This document shows positions 7,847 to 10,748 of a stretch of 10,748 nt of DNA, one piece after another. Position 1 is the stretch's first letter. Every line of letters begins with the position of its first letter. Source of the DNA: Sulfuricellaceae bacterium (GTDB taxonomy: Bacteria; Pseudomonadota; Gammaproteobacteria; Burkholderiales; UBA9220); the NCBI GenBank assembly GCA_019911985.1, contig JAIOJO010000260.1:1-10748 (forward strand), read 5' to 3'. A model generated the notes under the pieces. That model saw only the letters and a program-made list of their open reading frames with translations. It searched no databases and was not told where the DNA came from. The translations under genes and the position numbers were made by a program.

Positions 7847-7930
7847 ATGTTCACGCGATCGACCCGACTCGTTCTACTCCCCGCAGCCCGCCTAGGGCTG
7901 GGTCGACTGCTGCGCTTCGCGCGCGCCTAA
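7847..7930 (+). CDS. Leucine-rich leader peptide 1 of leuA (putative attenuator peptide)
   Basis: This is a 27-codon ORF with seven leucines (codons 8, 10, 11, 16, 18, 21 and 22), two of them the usually rare CTA codon, plus many arginines. It starts at the predicted transcription start and has no Shine-Dalgarno sequence, so it would be read as a leaderless message. Its position between promoter and leuA, small size and leucine clustering fit a ribosome-mediated attenuation leader that senses charged tRNA-Leu. The peptide itself probably has no function. The last 7 nt including the stop codon (cgcctaa, 7924-7930) can pair with the right arm of the hairpin downstream. Confidence 0.6.
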   Translation: MFTRSTRLVLLPAARLGLGRLLRFARA

Positions 7931-7963
7931 ACCCCCAAAATCCCTGCCGTTTTTTTGTTTGCC

Positions 7964-7998
7964 CGCCGTAAGGCTGGCCGCGCCCTTAGGCGTATTTT
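7964..7998 (+). terminator. Candidate leuA attenuator hairpin with TATTTT tail
   Basis: cgcc-g-taagg (7964-7973, with G7968 bulged) pairs with ccttaggcg (7984-7992) around a 10-nt GC-rich loop, and TATTTT follows at 7993-7998. The right arm's ttaggcg is also a perfect 7-nt complement of cgcctaa at the end of leader ORF 1 (7924-7930), so two exclusive structures are possible. A separate T7 tract (7950-7956) lies between them without an obvious local stem. Confidence 0.45.
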
Positions 7999-8011
7999 CC
8001 GGAGAATTCTC

Positions 8012-8146
8012 ATGAAGCATTCGACCCTTGCCCTACCCCTGCTACGACTGCCGAGCGGTTGCCTGGCCGCGCGCTTGTGGCTGCCCGGCGACCTTTCCCC
8101 GGCCACTTCCCGTTACCGAATACCTTGGAGACCGAAACCATGTTGA
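8012..8146 (+). CDS. Leucine-rich leader ORF 2 overlapping the leuA start
   Basis: This ORF has 44 codons, starting at an ATG seven bases after GGAG (8001-8004). Nine leucines fall within codons 6-28, including the run ALPLLRLP. The stop codon TGA (8144-8146) overlaps the beginning of leuA, whose ATG is at 8140-8142. Terminating ribosomes would therefore be delivered to the leuA start. It could be a second leucine-sensing leader peptide or a coupling cistron. The GC-rich context makes leucine codons common, so chance enrichment is possible. Confidence 0.45.
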   Translation: MKHSTLALPLLRLPSGCLAARLWLPGDLSPATSRYRIPWRPKPC

Positions 8147-9852
8147 AGCATCCCGAAACCCGCTACACCCCCTTCCCTCCGGTCGCGCTTGCCGACCGTT
8201 CCTGGCCCAGCCAAACCCTGTCCAACCCGCCGATCTGGATGAGCACCGATCTGCGCGACGGCAACCAAGCCTTGTTCGAGCCGATGAACGCCGCGCAGAA
8301 GATGCGGATGTTCAAGATGCTGGTGGAGATCGGCTTCAAGGAAATCGAGGTGGCTTTCCCTTCGGCCTCGCAGACCGATTTCGACTTCGTGCGCGAGTTG
8401 ATCGAGGGCGGCCACATCCCCGGCGACGTGAACATCGAAGTGCTGACCCAGGCGCGCGAGCACCTCATCCGCCGCACTATGGAATCCTTGCGCGGCACCA
8501 AGCAGGCGATCGTCCACCTCTATACCGCCACCTCGCCGACGTTCCGCCGCGCGGTGTTCAGGCTGGATAGAGCCGAGCTGATCGAGGCGACCGTGGCGAG
8601 CGCCCGCTTGATTAAGCAACTCGCCGGCGAGCAGCCGGACACGCGCTGGACTTTCCAGTACAGCCCGGAAACCTTCACCGCGACCGAGCTGGATTTCGCC
8701 CGCGAAATCTGCGACGCCGTGATCGAGGTGTGGCAGCCCACCCCCGGCGCCAAGGCGATTATCAACCTGCCGGCGACGGTGGAGGTCGCCACGCCCCACG
8801 TCTACGCCGACCAGATCGAGTGGATGCACCGCCACCTGGCGCGGCGCGATTCCATCGTCCTCAGCGTCCACCCCCACAACGACCGCGGCTGCGCCGTCGC
8901 CGCCGCCGAACTGGCGCAGATGGCCGGCGCCGAGCGGGTGGAAGGCTGCCTCTTCGGCAACGGCGAGCGCACCGGCAACGTGGACTTGGTGACCCTGGCG
9001 CTCAACCTCTACACCCAGGGCGTCGATCCCGGACTGGACTTCTCGCGCATCAACGAGGTGGCGCGCACCGTCGAGGACTGCACCCGCCTGCCCATCCATC
9101 CGCGCCACCCTTACGTCGGCGACCTGGTTTTCACCGCCTTCTCCGGCTCGCACCAGGACGCGATCAAGAAAGGCTTGGCGCTGCAAGCGGCGGATGCGCC
9201 CTGGGACGTGCCCTATCTGCCCATTGACCCGGCCGACCTGGGCCGCGCCTACGACTCGATCATCCGCGTCAACAGCCAGTCGGGCAAGGGCGGCATCGCC
9301 TACCTGCTCGAAGCGGAATACGGCCTGGTAATGCCGCGCCGCCTGCAGGTGGAGTTCAGCGCGGCGGTGCAGCGGGTGGCCGACGCCACGGCGCGGGAAA
9401 TCGTCGCCGAGGAAATCTGGCGCCTGTTCGGCGCGGAATACCTGAGCACGCGCGAGCCCATCGAGTACATCGAGCACCATTTGCACGAGGCGGGCGATTT
9501 TCAGGGTTTGACGCTCAACGCCAAGCTGTTCGGCGCGCCGGCGAGCCTGCGCGGCATCGGCAACGGCCCCATAGCCGCGCTGCTCCACGCCTTGGGCGCG
9601 GGCTTCAAGATGCAAAGCTACGAGGAACGCTCCACCGGCAGCGGCGCCGACGCGGTGGCCGTGGCCTACGCCGAAATCGCCGTGGACGGCCTGCCGGGCA
9701 GCGTGTTCGGCGTGGGGATGCACGCCAATATCGTCACCGCCTCGGTGCTGGCCGTGATCGGCGGCATCAACCGGGCCTGCGGGCGGCTGCCGCGGGAAGA
9801 CGCACAACGCCTTTTCCCGCACGGCGATTTCGCCCCCGCGGAAAACGTCTAG
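8140..9852 (+). CDS. leuA: 2-isopropylmalate synthase
   Basis: The product is 570 aa, the long LeuA form shared by pseudomonads and actinobacteria. It condenses acetyl-CoA with 2-oxoisovalerate to give 2-isopropylmalate, the committed step of leucine synthesis. The N-terminal TIM barrel carries STDLRDGNQA (35-44). The HPHNDRG motif (244-250) and GNGERTGN (273-280) complete the metal and substrate site. By analogy with the Mycobacterium tuberculosis enzyme, D37, H244 and H246 should bind the divalent metal. The C-terminal part (about 430-560, with GNGPIAALLHAL and the glycine-rich SYEERSTGSGADAVAVAY) is the LeuA dimer regulatory domain that gives leucine feedback inhibition. The ATG at 8140 is chosen because MLKHPETRYTPFPP matches the family N-terminus. 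A TTG at 8059 would add 27 unlikely residues. TTGGAG (8125-8130) is the ribosome binding site. No other leu gene is adjacent. Confidence 0.97.
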   Translation: MLKHPETRYTPFPPVALADRSWPSQTLSNPPIWMSTDLRDGNQALFEPMNAAQKMRMFKMLVEIGFKEIEVAFPSASQTDFDFVRELIEGGHIPGDVNIEVLTQAREHLIRRTMESLRGTKQAIVHLYTATSPTFRRAVFRLDRAELIEATVASARLIKQLAGEQPDTRWTFQYSPETFTATELDFAREICDAVIEVWQPTPGAKAIINLPATVEVATPHVYADQIEWMHRHLARRDSIVLSVHPHNDRGCAVAAAELAQMAGAERVEGCLFGNGERTGNVDLVTLALNLYTQGVDPGLDFSRINEVARTVEDCTRLPIHPRHPYVGDLVFTAFSGSHQDAIKKGLALQAADAPWDVPYLPIDPADLGRAYDSIIRVNSQSGKGGIAYLLEAEYGLVMPRRLQVEFSAAVQRVADATAREIVAEEIWRLFGAEYLSTREPIEYIEHHLHEAGDFQGLTLNAKLFGAPASLRGIGNGPIAALLHALGAGFKMQSYEERSTGSGADAVAVAYAEIAVDGLPGSVFGVGMHANIVTASVLAVIGGINRACGRLPREDAQRLFPHGDFAPAENV

Positions 9853-9883
9853 CGGAGGGCAATGATAAACCCCAAAAAAGAGA

Positions 9884-10022
9884 TTGAACCGCAAAGGACG
9901 CAAAGGTCGCGAGGTAAAACGACAGCTTATGGATTACGGGTGGGCTCATCCAGCAGGTGGGAAGTAGAAACCATCTATCTCTTCGTTTTCCCTTGCGTCC
10001 CTTTGTGTCCTTGGCGGTGAAC
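9884..10022. repeat. Imperfect inverted repeat (about 41-bp arms), possible dispersed or MITE-like element
   Basis: The left arm (9884-9924, with accgcaaaggacgcaaagg) and the reverse complement of the right arm (9981-10022, with accgccaaggacacaaaggg) match at roughly four of five positions, including the shared GTAAAACGA/GGAAAACGA ends. About 56 bp separate them. The sequence is unlike the flanking coding DNA. Its position in the leuA-sigma factor gap fits a palindromic intergenic repeat, but only this copy is seen in the window. Confidence 0.6.
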
Positions 10023-10043
10023 TGCCGTTTCTAAAATAAAATT

Positions 10044-10065
10044 TTCCCGGAAAGGGAATATTTTT
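10044..10065 (+). terminator. Small terminator-like hairpin upstream of the sigma factor gene
   Basis: ttccc (10044-10048) and gggaa (10054-10058) pair around GGAAA and are followed by TATTTTT. The stem is short, so this is a weak candidate for ending transcription from leuA. Confidence 0.35.
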
Positions 10066-10110
10066 GGCCGACCCGTCCTCTTTAGCCACATGACGATGAG
10101 TTTCGAGTAA

Positions 10111-10605
10111 ATGCGAGAACCGGACAAAGCCCAGTTCGCCGATTGGGTCAGGCAACACCGCCCCTTCCTCTACCGCGCGGCCTGGGCCTTGACCGGCGAA
10201 CGCGGCCAGGCGCAGGACCTGGTTCAGGAAACCTTTGCGCTGGCTTGGCGGGCGCGCGGCCAATTGCGCGAGCTTGGCGCGGTGCAGGCCTGGCTGTACC
10301 GCATCTTGAAGCGCGAGGCGATGGAACTGTGGCGCCAACGAGAACCGGTAGTGGATTGGGAGGCGGCGGCCAACGAAGCCGCCTGGGAGCACACGCCGGA
10401 AATAGAGGCCCGGCTCGATCTGCTGAAGGCTTTGCAGGACATCAGCGAAGCCCATCGGGAGATTCTGGTTCTCCACTATCTCTCCGACCTCAGTTACGAG
10501 CAGTTGGCGCTGGCGCTGGAAATTCCGCCGGGAACGGTGATGAGCCGCTTGAGCCGGGCGCGCGAAGCCTTGCGCCGGGTGCTAGAAGGGAGAAAAGACC
10601 GATGA
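10111..10605 (+). CDS. ECF-type sigma-70 family RNA polymerase sigma factor
   Basis: The product is 164 aa, the usual size for an ECF sigma factor with only regions 2 and 4. Region 2 covers about residues 10-77 and includes the conserved core-binding and promoter-melting stretch AQDLVQETFALAWR. Region 4 covers about 103-157, with EAHREILVLHYLSDLSYEQL followed by a helix-turn-helix (ALEIPPGTVMSRLSRAREAL) that should read the -35 element. The ATG at 10111 follows an in-frame TAA directly and has only a weak GAG upstream, so initiation may be inefficient. The stop overlaps the next ORF as ATGA, which indicates translational coupling to a probable anti-sigma partner. The inducing signal is not deducible. 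Confidence 0.9.
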   Translation: MREPDKAQFADWVRQHRPFLYRAAWALTGERGQAQDLVQETFALAWRARGQLRELGAVQAWLYRILKREAMELWRQREPVVDWEAAANEAAWEHTPEIEARLDLLKALQDISEAHREILVLHYLSDLSYEQLALALEIPPGTVMSRLSRAREALRRVLEGRKDR

Positions 10606-10748
10606 CCGACCACGATGACGATGATCTGTTCGACGCGCGCATGCGCGCCATTTTGCGCGGCCTTCCGGTCGCGGAAGCGCCGCTGGCCATGCCGCGCCGC
10701 CATTTCCTGCGCCAAGGGCTGGCGCTCGCCGCCGGCCTGTCGGCGGTC
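10602..10748 (+). CDS. Probable anti-sigma factor, N-terminal part only
   Basis: The frame is open for 49 codons to the right edge. It begins at an ATG that overlaps the sigma factor stop by 4 nt (ATGA), with a purine-rich GGGAGA upstream. The first ten residues are very acidic (MTDHDDDDLF). After a basic patch (MPRRHFLRQG, about 34-43) a hydrophobic stretch begins (LALAAGLSAV) that may be a transmembrane segment. Position and layout suggest a membrane anti-sigma factor with a short cytoplasmic N-terminus. No ZAS-type zinc motif is seen in the visible part, so the identification rests mainly on context. Confidence 0.55.
   Translation, partial: MTDHDDDDLFDARMRAILRGLPVAEAPLAMPRRHFLRQGLALAAGLSAV

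Noticed and set aside
8059..8139. In-frame upstream TTG start that would extend LeuA by 27 residues
   Set aside because: The extension does not look like a LeuA N-terminus and overlaps the leucine-rich leader ORF. The ATG at 8140 has a ribosome binding site and the family-typical start.
8113..9903. Minus-strand open frame of 596 codons opposite leuA
   Set aside because: It is a shadow of leuA codon bias, rich in His, Arg and Gly without domain signals, while the plus strand encodes every LeuA motif.
10049..10078. GGAA and CGTCC motifs as an autoregulated ECF promoter before the sigma factor gene
   Set aside because: Spacing from either GGAA (10049 or 10055) to CGTC is too long or too short for typical ECF promoters, and the GGAA motifs overlap a hairpin.

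Overview
The window is 10.7 kb of moderately GC-rich bacterial DNA. It looks like chromosomal DNA of a motile Gram-negative bacterium in the Pseudomonadota. The basis is a transmembrane chemoreceptor, Sec-exported periplasmic proteins, a c-di-GMP synthase, an actinobacterial/pseudomonad-type LeuA and an ECF sigma factor. A gammaproteobacterium is my best guess, but the sequence read by eye does not fix the genus.

Left part, minus strand (1-3115): a PAS-PAS-GGDEF diguanylate cyclase (1622-3085) lies upstream of a TPR-repeat protein (1485 to beyond the left edge). The TPR protein carries eight exact 34-residue repeats followed by the start of a glycosyltransferase-like domain. It runs off the window, so no stop codon is seen.

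Middle, plus strand (3116-7688): a near-consensus sigma-70 promoter drives a secreted seven-repeat SBBP beta-propeller protein with a C-terminal fibronectin-III-like domain (3338-5008), followed by a perfect GC-rich hairpin. After about 340 bp with no gene comes a two-gene unit. It encodes a small secreted Cache-like protein (5397-5963) and a four-helix-bundle methyl-accepting chemotaxis protein (6054-7688), separated by two tandem hairpins. The likely logic is that the soluble periplasmic domain senses a ligand and reports to the receptor.

Right part, plus strand (7689-10748): leuA (8140-9852) has a long, structured leader. A TTGACA/TTTAAT promoter sits so close to a leucine-rich 27-codon ORF (7847-7930) that its mRNA is probably leaderless. 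A hairpin followed by TATTTT comes next, then a second leucine-rich ORF (8012-8146) with its own Shine-Dalgarno sequence, whose stop codon overlaps the leuA start. This looks like leucine-responsive attenuation, possibly with translational coupling, and is the most interesting element here. Downstream are a 140-bp imperfect inverted repeat, a small terminator-like hairpin, an ECF sigma factor (10111-10605) and, overlapping it by 4 nt, the start of a probable anti-sigma factor cut by the right edge.
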